Shown: positions 1 through 7,075 of the stretch, piece after piece
How positions within the stretch are numbered: the stretch's first letter is position 1
Layout of the letters: each line of letters begins with the position of its first letter
Translations under genes and position numbers: made by a program
The notes under the pieces: model-generated
What the model was told of the DNA's origin: nothing
What the model saw: the letters and a program-made list of their open reading frames with translations, nothing else
Database searches by the model: none
NCBI GenBank assembly: GCA_943328885.2
Contig: CALQBT020000094.1
Coordinates: 1-8,330 of the forward strand
DNA: 8,330 bases
Direction: 5' to 3'
DNA from: Bordetella parapertussis
GTDB lineage: Bacteria > Pseudomonadota > Gammaproteobacteria > Burkholderiales > Burkholderiaceae_C

Positions 1-1076
1 ACCACGCCGCACGCATGAGTCGAGAGATCGGCGGCGCGCAGATCCACTTGAAGCGAGAGGATCTGAACCACACCGGCGCGCACAAGATCAACAACACCAT
101 CGGCCAGGCTTTGCTGGCCAAGCGCATGGGCAAGCCGCGCGTGATCGCCGAGACCGGTGCCGGTCAGCACGGCGTGGCCACTGCCACCATCTGTGCCCGT
201 TACGGCATGGAATGCGTGGTCTACATGGGCAGCGCTGACGTGCTGCGGCAAAGCCCCAACGTCTACCGCATGCACCTGCTGGGCGCCAAGGTGGTACCGG
301 TCGAGAGCGGCAGCAAGACGCTGAAGGACGCGCTCAACGAGGCCTTGCGCGACTGGGTGACGAACGTCGAGAACACTTTCTACATCATCGGCACGGTGGC
401 CGGCCCGCATCCTTACCCGACGATAGTTCGCGACTTCCAGCGCGTGATCGGCGACGAGTGCCTGGTGCAGATGCCGGCACAGATCGGCCGCCAACCCGAT
501 GCGGTGATCGCCTGCGTCGGCGGTGGCAGCAACGCGATGGGCATCTTTTATCCGTATATTCAGCATGAAAATGTGCGCTTGATAGGCGTCGAGGCGGCCG
601 GTATGGGGCTGGAAAGCGGCAAGCATTCAGCCAGCCTGATCGCCGGCAGTCCCGGCGTGCTGCACGGCAACCGCACCTACTTGCTGCAGGACGACAACGG
701 CCAGATCACCGAGACCCATTCGATCTCTGCCGGCTTGGACTACCCCGGCGTCGGCCCCGAGCATTCGTTCCTGAAGGACATCGGCCGGGCCGAGTACGTG
801 GGCATCACCGACGACGAGGCGCTGTCGGCTTTCCACCGACTGTGCCGTACCGAGGGCATCATCCCGGCGCTGGAGTCCAGCCATGCGGTGGCCTACGCGA
901 TGAAGCTGGCCGCGACGATGCGGCCCGACCAACACCTGCTGGTCAACCTGTCGGGTCGCGGCGACAAGGACATCGGCACCGTCGCCGACCTGTCGGGCGC
1001 CGAGTTTTTCTGCCGACCGTCTTGCAAAGGGCAATCGGTCAAAGGCGGTGTGCAGACCATCGAGGTGACGCGATGA
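1..1076 (+). CDS. trpB: Tryptophan synthase beta chain, 5'-truncated by window edge
   Basis: PLP enzyme that condenses indole with L-serine to give L-tryptophan, the last step of tryptophan synthesis, in an alpha2-beta2 complex with TrpA in the cytoplasm. The frame is open to the left edge: codons before the ATG at 15 read HAAR, continuing into MSREIGGAQ as in family members, so that ATG is internal and roughly 60-75 N-terminal residues are missing. The PLP lysine lies in HTGAHKINN (AAG at 84-86). AETGAGQHG (catalytic Glu), the phosphate-binding GGGSNAMG near 520-540, and C-terminal NLSGRGDKD with the serine that contacts the PLP ring nitrogen are all present. After GDKD the protein carries a tail of about 30 residues containing CRPSCKGQ, longer than in E. 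coli TrpB. The stop TGA (1074-1076) overlaps the trpA ATG by four bases, so the two subunits are probably translationally coupled. A codon patch at 546-584 is poorer in GC than its surroundings. Identification is secure. Confidence 0.98.
   Translation, partial: HAARMSREIGGAQIHLKREDLNHTGAHKINNTIGQALLAKRMGKPRVIAETGAGQHGVATATICARYGMECVVYMGSADVLRQSPNVYRMHLLGAKVVPVESGSKTLKDALNEALRDWVTNVENTFYIIGTVAGPHPYPTIVRDFQRVIGDECLVQMPAQIGRQPDAVIACVGGGSNAMGIFYPYIQHENVRLIGVEAAGMGLESGKHSASLIAGSPGVLHGNRTYLLQDDNGQITETHSISAGLDYPGVGPEHSFLKDIGRAEYVGITDDEALSAFHRLCRTEGIIPALESSHAVAYAMKLAATMRPDQHLLVNLSGRGDKDIGTVADLSGAEFFCRPSCKGQSVKGGVQTIEVTR
1062..1068 (+). promoter_or_regulatory. Ribosome binding site of trpA
   Basis: GAGGTGA lies four bases before the ATG at 1073, inside the last codons of trpB. 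It matches the anti-Shine-Dalgarno end of 16S rRNA over seven bases. This supports the start at 1073 over any upstream in-frame start inside trpB. Confidence 0.75.
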
Positions 1077-1885
1077 GCCGGATCGCTGCGACGCTGCAAG
1101 CGCTGAAAGCCCAGGGCCGCAAGGCGCTGATTCCCTATGTCACCGCCGGCGATCCTTATGCCGACGCGACGGTCGAGATCATGCAAGCGCTGGCCGACGG
1201 CGGCGCCGACATCATTGAGCTCGGTGTACCTTTCTCTGATCCGATGGCCGACGGTCCGGTGATCGCGCAAGCCAGCGAGCGCGCGCTGGCGCGCGGCATC
1301 GGCCTGACCCAGGTGCTGCGCTATGTCAGCGCATTCCGCGCTGCCAACTCGACCACCCCGGTGGTGTTGATGGGCTACGCCAACCCGGTCGAGCGCTATG
1401 ACCAGAAGCACGGTGCCGGCAGCTTCATCCGCGACGCCGCCAGCGCCGGCGTCGATGGCCTGTTGGTGGTCGACTACCCGCCCGAAGAGTGCGAGTTGTT
1501 TGCCGCCGATCTGAAGGCTGCCGGCCTGGACCTGATCTTCCTGCTCGCTCCCACGTCGACCGAGGCGCGCATCCGGGAGGTCGGTTTGATCGCCACCGGC
1601 TATGTCTACTACGTCTCGCTCAAGGGCGTGACCGGCGCCGGCCACCTCGACACCGATGCGGTGGCGCAAGCGGTGCCGCGAATTCGCGCCCATGTCAAGG
1701 TGCCGGTTGGGGTAGGCTTCGGCATTCGCGACGCGTTGACCGCCCAGGCCGTGGCTCGGGTGTCCGACGCGGTGGTGATCGGCTCGCGGCTGGTGCAGAT
1801 CCTGCATGGCTCGTCGCGCGAGACGGTCGCCAGCGCGGGCAGGACCTTCATGGCCGAGATTCGACAGGCGATCGACACGTTGTAA
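1073..1885 (+). CDS. trpA: Tryptophan synthase alpha chain
   Basis: TIM-barrel lyase of 270 residues that cleaves indole-3-glycerol phosphate to indole and glyceraldehyde 3-phosphate; indole is channelled to TrpB. The two catalytic acids fall at exactly the family positions, Glu49 in [11 protein letters not shown] and Asp60 in MADGP. Family segments IPYVTAGDP (20-28), [26 protein letters not shown], the FLLAPTS strand, [14 protein letters not shown] (loop 6 region), and the phosphate-binding VGVGFGIRD and VVIGSRLV are present, so the protein looks complete and functional. Length is the normal 265-280. The start is set by the ATGA overlap with trpB and by a strong ribosome site; the frame is open further upstream to 842 but that part is trpB read out of frame. 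The TrpB and TrpA genes are directly joined here; I recall, without being able to check, a methyltransferase gene between them in Burkholderia. accD follows after 18 bp, suggesting cotranscription. Confidence 0.98.
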   Translation: MSRIAATLQALKAQGRKALIPYVTAGDPYADATVEIMQALADGGADIIELGVPFSDPMADGPVIAQASERALARGIGLTQVLRYVSAFRAANSTTPVVLMGYANPVERYDQKHGAGSFIRDAASAGVDGLLVVDYPPEECELFAADLKAAGLDLIFLLAPTSTEARIREVGLIATGYVYYVSLKGVTGAGHLDTDAVAQAVPRIRAHVKVPVGVGFGIRDALTAQAVARVSDAVVIGSRLVQILHGSSRETVASAGRTFMAEIRQAIDTL

Positions 1886-1891
1886 ACCACT

Positions 1892-1895
1892 GGAG
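1892..1895 (+). promoter_or_regulatory. Ribosome binding site of accD
   Basis: GGAG (inside TGGAGAG) stands eight bases before the accD ATG at 1904, within the 18-bp gap after the trpA stop. The gap has no room for a promoter or terminator, so accD is probably transcribed together with trpA. Confidence 0.65.
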
Positions 1896-1903
1896 AGCGC
1901 AAC

Positions 1904-2776
1904 ATGAGCTGGCTTGAAAAACTGCTGCCGCCCAAGATCCAGCAGACCGATCCGACCGAGCGCCGCTCGGTGCCCGAAGGTCTGTGGATCAAGTGCCCGG
2001 CCTGCGAGACAGTGCTCTACAACGCTGACCTCGCGAAGAACGTCAATGTTTGTCCCAAATGCAGCCACCACCACCGCATCGGCGCGAGGGCCAGGCTCGA
2101 CGCTTTCCTCGATGCCGAGGGCCGTTACGAGATCGGCCAGGAGGTGTTGCCAGTCGATCCGCTGAAGTTCAAGGACAGCCGCAAATACACCGAACGGCTG
2201 AAGGTTGCGCTGGAGACCACCGGCGAGACCGATGCGTTGATCGTGATGGGCGGCGCGGTGATGAGCGTGCCGCTGGTGGCCGCTTGCTTCGAGTTCGATT
2301 TCATGGGCGGCTCGATGGGCTCGGTCGTGGGGGAACGTTTTGTTCGCGGCGTCGAATCGGCGATCGAGCAAAAAGTGCCGTTTCTTTGCTTCGCGGCCAC
2401 CGGCGGCGCGCGCATGCAGGAGGGTTTGTTCAGCCTGTTCCAGATGGCCAAGACCAACGCTGCGCTGACCCATCTGGCCAAGGCCAAGCTGCCCTACATC
2501 AGCGTGGTGACGGACCCGACGATGGGCGGCGTGTCGGCCAGTTTCGTTTTTCTGGGCGATGTGGTGATCGCCGAGCCCAAGGCCTTGATCGGCTTTGCCG
2601 GCCCGCGGGTGATCGAGAACACGGTGCGCGAGAAGCTGCCTGAAGGCTTCCAGCGAGCCGAGTTCCTGCTCGGCAAGGGCGCGATCGACCAGATCATCGA
2701 TCGCCGCCAGCTGCGCCTGGCCGTGGCGCGGATCCTGGCGATGCTCCAGCGCCAAAGCGCTGACGCTGTGGCTTGA
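1904..2776 (+). CDS. accD: Acetyl-CoA carboxylase carboxyltransferase, beta subunit
   Basis: Beta half of the carboxyltransferase that, with AccA, moves CO2 from carboxybiotin on AccB to acetyl-CoA, giving malonyl-CoA for fatty acid synthesis. At 290 residues it is close to the E. coli protein (304). The N-terminal zinc ribbon is intact with Cys31, Cys34, Cys50 and Cys53 (CPAC, then CPKC after a 15-residue spacer). The crotonase-like domain follows, with [23 protein letters not shown] (about 166-173) and [12 protein letters not shown] (about 203-213), whose backbone amides form the acyl-CoA oxyanion holes in this family. [34 protein letters not shown] is close to the E. coli sequence over its whole length. 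A clear ribosome site and the conserved [12 protein letters not shown] beginning fix the start. The gene sits between trpA and folC, an order well known in Betaproteobacteria. A terminator-like hairpin begins 20 bp after the stop. Identification is secure. Confidence 0.98.
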   Translation: MSWLEKLLPPKIQQTDPTERRSVPEGLWIKCPACETVLYNADLAKNVNVCPKCSHHHRIGARARLDAFLDAEGRYEIGQEVLPVDPLKFKDSRKYTERLKVALETTGETDALIVMGGAVMSVPLVAACFEFDFMGGSMGSVVGERFVRGVESAIEQKVPFLCFAATGGARMQEGLFSLFQMAKTNAALTHLAKAKLPYISVVTDPTMGGVSASFVFLGDVVIAEPKALIGFAGPRVIENTVREKLPEGFQRAEFLLGKGAIDQIIDRRQLRLAVARILAMLQRQSADAVA

Positions 2777-2794
2777 ACCCGCTGTTCCCATCGC

Positions 2795-2826
2795 AGCCGG
2801 GCCCATTCGGGCCCGGGCCTGTTTTT
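2795..2826 (+). terminator. Probable intrinsic terminator or attenuator between accD and folC
   Basis: A perfect 8-bp GC stem, CCGGGCCC (2797-2804) and GGGCCCGG (2809-2816), closes an ATTC tetraloop and can be extended by CAG/CTG pairing across a 2-base bulge. Five T residues follow at 2822-2826. This is the classical layout of a Rho-independent terminator. It lies in the 59-bp gap and ends only nine bases before the folC ATG, so any transcript of folC must either read through it or start within or after it. The T run is short and separated from the main stem by five bases, so termination may be partial. Confidence 0.65.
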
Positions 2827-2835
2827 GAAAGACCC

Positions 2836-4143
2836 ATGAGCAATCCCACCACGCTGGCCGGCTGGCTCGCCCACTGCGAGCAACTGCACCCCAAGACCAT
2901 CGACATGACGCTCGAGCGCCTGGTGGCGGTGCGCGACCGATTGGCGCTGCGTTTCACGGTACCCGTCATCAGCGTGGCCGGTACCAACGGCAAGGGTTCG
3001 TCCTGCGCGATGCTCGAAGCGGTCGCGCTGCAGGCTGGCTACCGGGTCGGCACCTATATCAAGCCGCATCTGGTGCATTTCGAGGAGCGCTGCCGCATCG
3101 GTGGCGAGGTGGTCAGTGCAGAGTCGCTGCTGCCGCACTTCGAGGCCGTGGAAGCCGCGCGGCAAGACGTCACGCTGACCTGGTTCGAGTTCACCACGCT
3201 GGCGATCATGCGCGCGCTGGCCGCGGCAAAGCTCGACGTGGTGATTCTGGAGGTCGGCATGGGCGGGCGGCTCGATGCGGTCAATGCGGTGGATGCCGAC
3301 TGCGCGCTGATCACCAGCATTGCGCTTGACCACACCGAGTTCCTCGGCAGCGACCGCGAGACGATCGCGTTCGAGAAGGCCGGCATCATGCGCGCTGGCC
3401 GACCGGTGATCGTCAGCGACCCCGAGCCTCCCGCCGCGCTGCAGGCTCGCGCCGACGCACTCGGTGCCGACCTGTGGCGGCTGGGTCGCGACTACAACTT
3501 CCAGGGTGACAAGCTGCAGTGGGCCTGGCGCGGACGCCTGCAACGCTTCAACGGCCTGGCCTACCCGGCCTTGCGAGGTGCCAACCAGTTGATCAATGCC
3601 GCCGGCGTGCTGGCGGTGTTCGAGGCCTTGCGCGACCGCTTGCCGATCAACGCCCAGGCGGTGCGCAACGGCTTGGCGCTGGTCGAATTGCCGGGCCGCT
3701 TCCAGATCGTCCCTGGCCAGCCCGCGCTGGTGCTGGACGTCGCGCACAACCCCCAGTCGGTCGCGGCGCTGGCCAACAACCTCGATCAGATGGGCTATTT
3801 CCCACGAACCCATGCGGTGTTCGGTGCGATGCGCGACAAGGACCTGGCCGCTTTGCTGGCGCATGTTGCGCCCTTGGTCGACCACTGGCATCTGACCGAT
3901 CTGCCCGCTGCGCGGGCGGCCAGCGCGTGCGAACTGGCGGTGGCGGTGCGCGCGGCGAGCACCGGTCGCACGATCAGCACCGCGCTGCACCCGGACCCCG
4001 AGGCCGCGCTGCGCGCGGCGGCGGCCGACGCCGACCCGGCTGATAGAATTGTGATCTTCGGCTCGTTCTACACCGTGGGCGGTGTGTTGAAAAACGGCTT
4101 GCCCAGACTGGCTGCCCGGCACCTGGGCGCTGGCCAGGGCTGA
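2836..4143 (+). CDS. folC: Bifunctional dihydrofolate synthase / folylpolyglutamate synthase
   Basis: ATP-dependent Mur-ligase-family enzyme of 435 residues that adds glutamate to dihydropteroate, making dihydrofolate, and then extends the polyglutamate tail of reduced folates. The P-loop GTNGKGS is at 49-55. Other family segments are PHLVHFEER (77-85), LEVGMGGRLDAVN (138-150, with Mg-binding Glu139), TSIALDHTEFLG (160-171, His166), EKAGI with Lys181 matching the carbamylated lysine of E. coli FolC, LPGRFQ, LDVAHNPQS, and the C-terminal IVIFGSFYTVGG. Where most FolC proteins have SPHL or SPF this one has KPHL (Lys76), discussed as a finding. The ATG at 2836 is chosen; an in-frame TTG at 2773 would add 21 residues encoded by the terminator hairpin and unlike the family. 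The ribosome site is weak (GAAAGA, about four bases upstream). The 3' end contains a promoter-like element. The gene lies in the conserved accD-folC-dedD order. Confidence 0.97.
   Translation: MSNPTTLAGWLAHCEQLHPKTIDMTLERLVAVRDRLALRFTVPVISVAGTNGKGSSCAMLEAVALQAGYRVGTYIKPHLVHFEERCRIGGEVVSAESLLPHFEAVEAARQDVTLTWFEFTTLAIMRALAAAKLDVVILEVGMGGRLDAVNAVDADCALITSIALDHTEFLGSDRETIAFEKAGIMRAGRPVIVSDPEPPAALQARADALGADLWRLGRDYNFQGDKLQWAWRGRLQRFNGLAYPALRGANQLINAAGVLAVFEALRDRLPINAQAVRNGLALVELPGRFQIVPGQPALVLDVAHNPQSVAALANNLDQMGYFPRTHAVFGAMRDKDLAALLAHVAPLVDHWHLTDLPAARAASACELAVAVRAASTGRTISTALHPDPEAALRAAAADADPADRIVIFGSFYTVGGVLKNGLPRLAARHLGAGQG
4041..4049 (+). promoter_or_regulatory. Candidate extended -10 promoter element inside folC 3' end
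   Basis: TGATAGAAT matches the sigma-70 extended -10 consensus (TG, one base, TATAAT) at all but one position of the hexamer. It sits in an otherwise very GC-rich stretch about 170 bp before the dedD ATG. In the coding frame it is read as Asp-Arg-Ile with the Arg codon AGA, which is uncommon here, although a second AGA occurs later in folC. No recognisable -35 box lies 16-18 bp upstream. It could drive dedD-cvpA-purF independently of accD-folC; this is inference. Confidence 0.4.
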
Positions 4144-4216
4144 CCCGGCGCAACGGCTGGGCGTCCCTGGGATCGTCCGCGTTCTTTCACCCCACTCGGC
4201 TGCGGCCCCGCCTCGC

Positions 4217-4960
4217 ATGGGTCTGCTGTCCTACTTCAAACGCAAGACTGAACCCTCCGCCACCGCGCCACCGCCGGCCGAGGTGGACGGCGTGGCGGCC
4301 GCGCGAACGCTGGCGCGTCGCCGTTTGATCGGTGCCACCGTGTTGCTCGGCCTTGGTGTGATCGGGTTTCCGCTGCTGTTCGAAACCCAACCGCGGCCGA
4401 TTGCGATTGACATCCCGATCGAGATTCCGCGCAAGGACGGCGCCCCTTTGCTGGCTTTGCCGCCGCTGGCCGTGGCCGCCGCGCCTTCTGCCCCGGTCGC
4501 TGCCGCAGCAAAGCCCCGCGGTGCCAGCGCGCCGGTTGAGGTGGTCGAGAGTGCCGCTGACCTGGGCCGGGAGTTGCCGGCGCCCCCTTCCGCGGCGCAG
4601 GCCACGCCCTCAACGAGCGTGTTGGCCAGCGCCAAGCCGTCGGCGGCCAAGCCGGCTGCGACCAAGCCTGTTGACGACGGCGTCCGGGCGCGGGCGCTGC
4701 TCGACGGCGAGGCCGCTGCCAGCGCGCCCGGCGCTCGAGTGGTCGTGCAGGTGGGCGCTTTCACCGATGCAGGCAAGGTCAGCGAGGCGCGGTACAAGCT
4801 GGAAAAACTCGGTCTGAAGACCTATACGCAGGTGGTGGAGGTCGAAGGCAGCAAGCGCACCCGCGTTCGCGTCGGGCCGTTTGCCAACCGTGCCGAGGCC
4901 GAAAAAGCCAGTGCGCGCATCAGGGCTGCCGGCTTGCCGGCAGCGATCCTCACGCTGTGA
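4217..4960 (+). CDS. dedD: SPOR-domain inner-membrane protein, DedD type
   Basis: Single-pass membrane protein of 247 residues. Proteins of this type carry a periplasmic SPOR domain that binds glycan strands stripped of side peptides and so gather at the division septum; in E. coli DedD supports cell constriction. A short basic cytoplasmic segment (1-36, with FKRK and RRR) precedes one hydrophobic helix at 37-55. A low-complexity Ala/Pro/Lys linker runs from about 80 to 170. The SPOR domain spans about 173-247, starting VVVQVGAF, with RVRVGPFANRAEAEKA and ending at GLPAAILTL. The positive-inside rule gives a cytoplasmic N-terminus. ATG 4217 is the only plausible start; no start codon lies in frame in the preceding gap, and there is no visible Shine-Dalgarno sequence. 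The symbol rests mainly on position between folC and cvpA, since SPOR linkers do not align well. The stop overlaps the cvpA GTG by four bases. Confidence 0.88.
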   Translation: MGLLSYFKRKTEPSATAPPPAEVDGVAAARTLARRRLIGATVLLGLGVIGFPLLFETQPRPIAIDIPIEIPRKDGAPLLALPPLAVAAAPSAPVAAAAKPRGASAPVEVVESAADLGRELPAPPSAAQATPSTSVLASAKPSAAKPAATKPVDDGVRARALLDGEAAASAPGARVVVQVGAFTDAGKVSEARYKLEKLGLKTYTQVVEVEGSKRTRVRVGPFANRAEAEKASARIRAAGLPAAILTL

Positions 4961-5463
4961 TCGGCGTGCCTGAGTTGGGCTGGGTCGACTGGCTCTTGTC
5001 CTCGGTGCTGGCGCTGTCGGTACTGATCGGGCTGTGGCGCGGCTTGGTGTTCGAGTTGATGTCGCTGGTGGGCTGGGTCGTGGCCTACGTGGTCTCGCAA
5101 TTGCTATCGCCCTTGCTGGCGGTCTATCTACCCGTCGGCGCTCCGGGCTCGGCGTTGCAGCAGGGGCTGGCGTTCGTGCTGGGATTTGTCGCCGTGCTGG
5201 TCGCCTGGTCCTTGCTGGCCAAGCTGGTGCGCATGGGTCTGCATGCCACCCCGCTGACCTTGATCGACCGATTGCTGGGTGCGGGCTTTGGCTTGCTGCG
5301 CGGTTCGGCCTTGTTGCTGGTACTGGCGACCCTCGTGGCTTTCACGCCCGCCATGCGCTCGCCCGACTGGCAAGCGTCTCACGGGGCGGCCTGGCTGGGT
5401 CTGGCGTTGCTGGCGCTCAAGCCCTTGTTGCCGACCGATATGGCACGTCATCTCCCGCTTTGA
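4957..5463 (+). CDS. cvpA: CvpA family inner-membrane protein
   Basis: Small polytopic membrane protein of 168 residues (E. coli CvpA 162). The family is named for a role in colicin V production in E. coli, and its basic function is still poorly defined. Hydrophobic helices are visible at about 12-27, 31-58, 69-88 and 108-129, with a further hydrophobic stretch near 143-155. Family signatures are the early Asp-Trp pair (11-12), Arg28-Gly29 followed by [14 protein letters not shown], and the [13 protein letters not shown] segment at 104-116. The GTG at 4957 is chosen because it makes a GTGA overlap with the dedD stop, a usual sign of coupling; a second in-frame GTG at 4966 would shorten the protein by three residues and cannot be excluded. 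No good ribosome site precedes either. The position directly before purF is conserved in Gamma- and Betaproteobacteria, so cvpA and purF are likely cotranscribed. Confidence 0.93.
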   Translation: MIGVPELGWVDWLLSSVLALSVLIGLWRGLVFELMSLVGWVVAYVVSQLLSPLLAVYLPVGAPGSALQQGLAFVLGFVAVLVAWSLLAKLVRMGLHATPLTLIDRLLGAGFGLLRGSALLLVLATLVAFTPAMRSPDWQASHGAAWLGLALLALKPLLPTDMARHLPL

Positions 5464-5510
5464 CGGACCAAGGCATTCGGCCTGGCCTGACCTATTCATC
5501 TTGTATTTTT

Positions 5511-5514
5511 AGGA
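5511..5514 (+). promoter_or_regulatory. Ribosome binding site of purF in an AT-rich leader
   Basis: AGGA lies 11 bases before the purF ATG at 5526, a slightly long spacing. It is preceded by an AT-rich patch (about 5492-5511, including TTGTATTTTT) that stands out in the GC-rich surroundings. I see neither a stem before the T run nor a convincing -35 box, so I call only the ribosome site. Confidence 0.5.
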
Positions 5515-5525
5515 CTCCCCCCACC

Positions 5526-7064
5526 ATGTGCGGCATCGTTGGCGTGATCTCCAAAGCGCCGGTCAACCAGTTGATCTACGACGCGCTGCTGCTGTTGCAG
5601 CACCGTGGGCAGGATGCCGCTGGCATCGTCACGATGCAGGGCACACAGTGCTTCATGCACAAGGCCCGCGGCATGGTCAAGGACGTGTTTCGGACCCGCA
5701 ACATGCGCGCGCTGCCTGGCAGTGTCGGCCTGGGTCAGGTGCGCTACCCGACCGCTGGCAATGCTTTCAACGAGGAAGAGGCCCAGCCCTTCTACGTCAA
5801 CGCGCCTTACGGTATCGTGCTGGTGCACAACGGCAACCTGACCAATGCCCATGCGCTCAAGCAAGAGCTGTTCGATGTCGACCGTCGCCACATCAACACC
5901 GGCAGTGACACCGAGGTGCTGATCAATGTGCTGGCACACGAGATGGAACTCGCTGGTCGCGATGTGCCGCTGACGCCGGCCTTGGTGTTCCGCGCGGTGC
6001 GGGCTGTGCACCGACGGATCCGCGGTTCCTACGCGGTGATCGCGCTGATCGCCGGCTACGGGCTGCTGGCGTTTCGCGATCCCTTTGGGATCCGACCGCT
6101 GGTCTTTGGCGAGGCTGAGTTGTCGGCCGCCGAGGGTGGCGGCAAGACCGTGATGTTGGCCAGCGAAACGGTGGCGCTCGAAGGCACAGGGCACCAGGTG
6201 GTTCGCGACGTGGCGCCGGGCGAAGCGATCTTCATCGATACCGCGGGTCAACTGCACAGCCAGCAGTGCGCTGATTCGCCGACCCTGCATCCCTGCATGT
6301 TCGAGTATGTTTACCTGGCGCGGCCGGACTCGGTGATCGATGGCATCTCGGTCTACCAAGCCAGGCTCAACCTGGGCGAGAGCCTGGCGCAGCGCGTGAT
6401 CAACACCATGCCGCCCAGCGACATCGACGTGGTGATCCCGATCCCCGAGTCGAGCCGGCCTTCGGCGATGCAGTTGGCGCAAAAAATCGGCAAACCCTAC
6501 CGCGAAGGTTTCGTGAAGAACCGCTACGTGGGCCGCACCTTCATCATGCCGGGCCAGCAAGCGCGCAAGAAGAGTGTGCGCCAGAAGCTCAACGCCATCG
6601 GCGTCGAGTTCAAGGGCCGCAACGTGCTGCTGGTCGACGATTCGATCGTTCGGGGCACCACCAGCAAGGAGATCGTGCAGATGGCGCGCGAGGCCGGAGC
6701 GCGCCGTGTCTACATGGCCTCGGCAGCGCCGCCGGTGCGCTACCCCAATGTCTATGGTATTGACATGCCCACGCCGGAGGAGCTGATCGCCCACGGACGC
6801 ACCCAAGAGCAGATCCGCGAGTTCATCGGGGCCGATGCGCTGATCTACCAGGACGTCGACGTGATGAAGCGCGTCGTCGGGGCACTCAACCCGGCGATCC
6901 AGGGTTTCGAGGCGAGTTGCTTTGACGGCCACTACATCACCGGCGACATCAGCCTGGCCGATTTCGCCGCCATCGAGAACCAGCGCACCGAAGCCCGTCT
7001 GCAAGACGAAGACAGCAACGACCGCACCCGCCTGACGCTGCAAAGCCGGGCCGAACCGGCCTGA
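5526..7064 (+). CDS. purF: Amidophosphoribosyltransferase (glutamine PRPP amidotransferase)
   Basis: First committed enzyme of purine synthesis: it hydrolyses glutamine and passes the ammonia to PRPP, giving 5-phosphoribosylamine. The product has 512 residues (E. coli 505). The start is fixed by Met-Cys-Gly-Ile: Cys2 becomes the N-terminal nucleophile of the Ntn glutaminase domain after Met removal, with no propeptide, as in the E. coli type. The glutaminase domain shows [18 protein letters not shown] (Arg73), HNGNLTN (101-107) and the NTGSDTEVL segment. The phosphoribosyltransferase domain has IPESSRP, the flexible [10 protein letters not shown] loop, and the PRPP motif [13 protein letters not shown] at 367-379. 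The cysteine set of the iron-sulfur Bacillus-type enzyme is not seen. The frame is open upstream into cvpA, but that part is only a shadow of cvpA. The gene follows cvpA by 62 bp and is followed by metZ after 11 bp. Feedback inhibition by purine nucleotides is expected from the family. Confidence 0.98.
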   Translation: MCGIVGVISKAPVNQLIYDALLLLQHRGQDAAGIVTMQGTQCFMHKARGMVKDVFRTRNMRALPGSVGLGQVRYPTAGNAFNEEEAQPFYVNAPYGIVLVHNGNLTNAHALKQELFDVDRRHINTGSDTEVLINVLAHEMELAGRDVPLTPALVFRAVRAVHRRIRGSYAVIALIAGYGLLAFRDPFGIRPLVFGEAELSAAEGGGKTVMLASETVALEGTGHQVVRDVAPGEAIFIDTAGQLHSQQCADSPTLHPCMFEYVYLARPDSVIDGISVYQARLNLGESLAQRVINTMPPSDIDVVIPIPESSRPSAMQLAQKIGKPYREGFVKNRYVGRTFIMPGQQARKKSVRQKLNAIGVEFKGRNVLLVDDSIVRGTTSKEIVQMAREAGARRVYMASAAPPVRYPNVYGIDMPTPEELIAHGRTQEQIREFIGADALIYQDVDVMKRVVGALNPAIQGFEASCFDGHYITGDISLADFAAIENQRTEARLQDEDSNDRTRLTLQSRAEPA

Positions 7065-7073
7065 AGGCCTGAA
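7058..7073 (+). repeat. Perfect tandem 8-bp repeat at purF stop / metZ leader
   Basis: GGCCTGAA occurs twice back to back (7058-7065 and 7066-7073). The first copy holds the purF stop TGA (7062-7064). The junction makes GAAGG (7063-7067), the only plausible ribosome site for metZ, eight bases before its ATG. The repeat also allows a small GGCC-TGAA-GGCC hairpin. Confidence 0.7.
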
Positions 7074-7075
7074 CC

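Noticed and set aside
842..1072. Upstream extension of the trpA frame to 842
   Set aside because: This part overlaps trpB, looks nothing like TrpA, and the ATG at 1073 has a strong ribosome site and places the catalytic Glu49 and Asp60 correctly.
893..2806. Long open frame of about 637 codons on the minus strand across trpA and accD
   Set aside because: It is antisense to clearly real genes, is rich in His, Arg, Gly and Ala as expected for reverse reading of GC-biased codons, and resembles no family.
2773..2835. TTG start for folC overlapping the accD stop as TTGA
   Set aside because: The added residues are encoded by the terminator hairpin and are rich in Pro and Gly, unlike FolC N-termini; ATG 2836 gives a normal length.
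4132..4170. Inverted repeat CCAGGG / CCCTGG around the folC stop
   Set aside because: Only six base pairs with a loop of about 26 bases and no T run, so it is likely chance in GC-rich DNA.
2494..4218. Long minus-strand open frame opposite accD and folC
   Set aside because: Same cause: GC3-rich coding DNA leaves few stops in the antisense frame. No family motifs are visible.
5481..5510. Possible promoter or terminator at the AT-rich patch before purF
   Set aside because: TATTTT is a fair -10 but no -35 box lies at 16-18 bp, and no stem precedes the T run.
5034..5525. N-terminal extension of purF into cvpA
   Set aside because: PurF needs Cys right after the initiator Met; the extension is cvpA read in another frame.
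5496..7043. Long minus-strand open frame opposite purF
   Set aside because: Antisense shadow of an unmistakable purF, with low-information composition.
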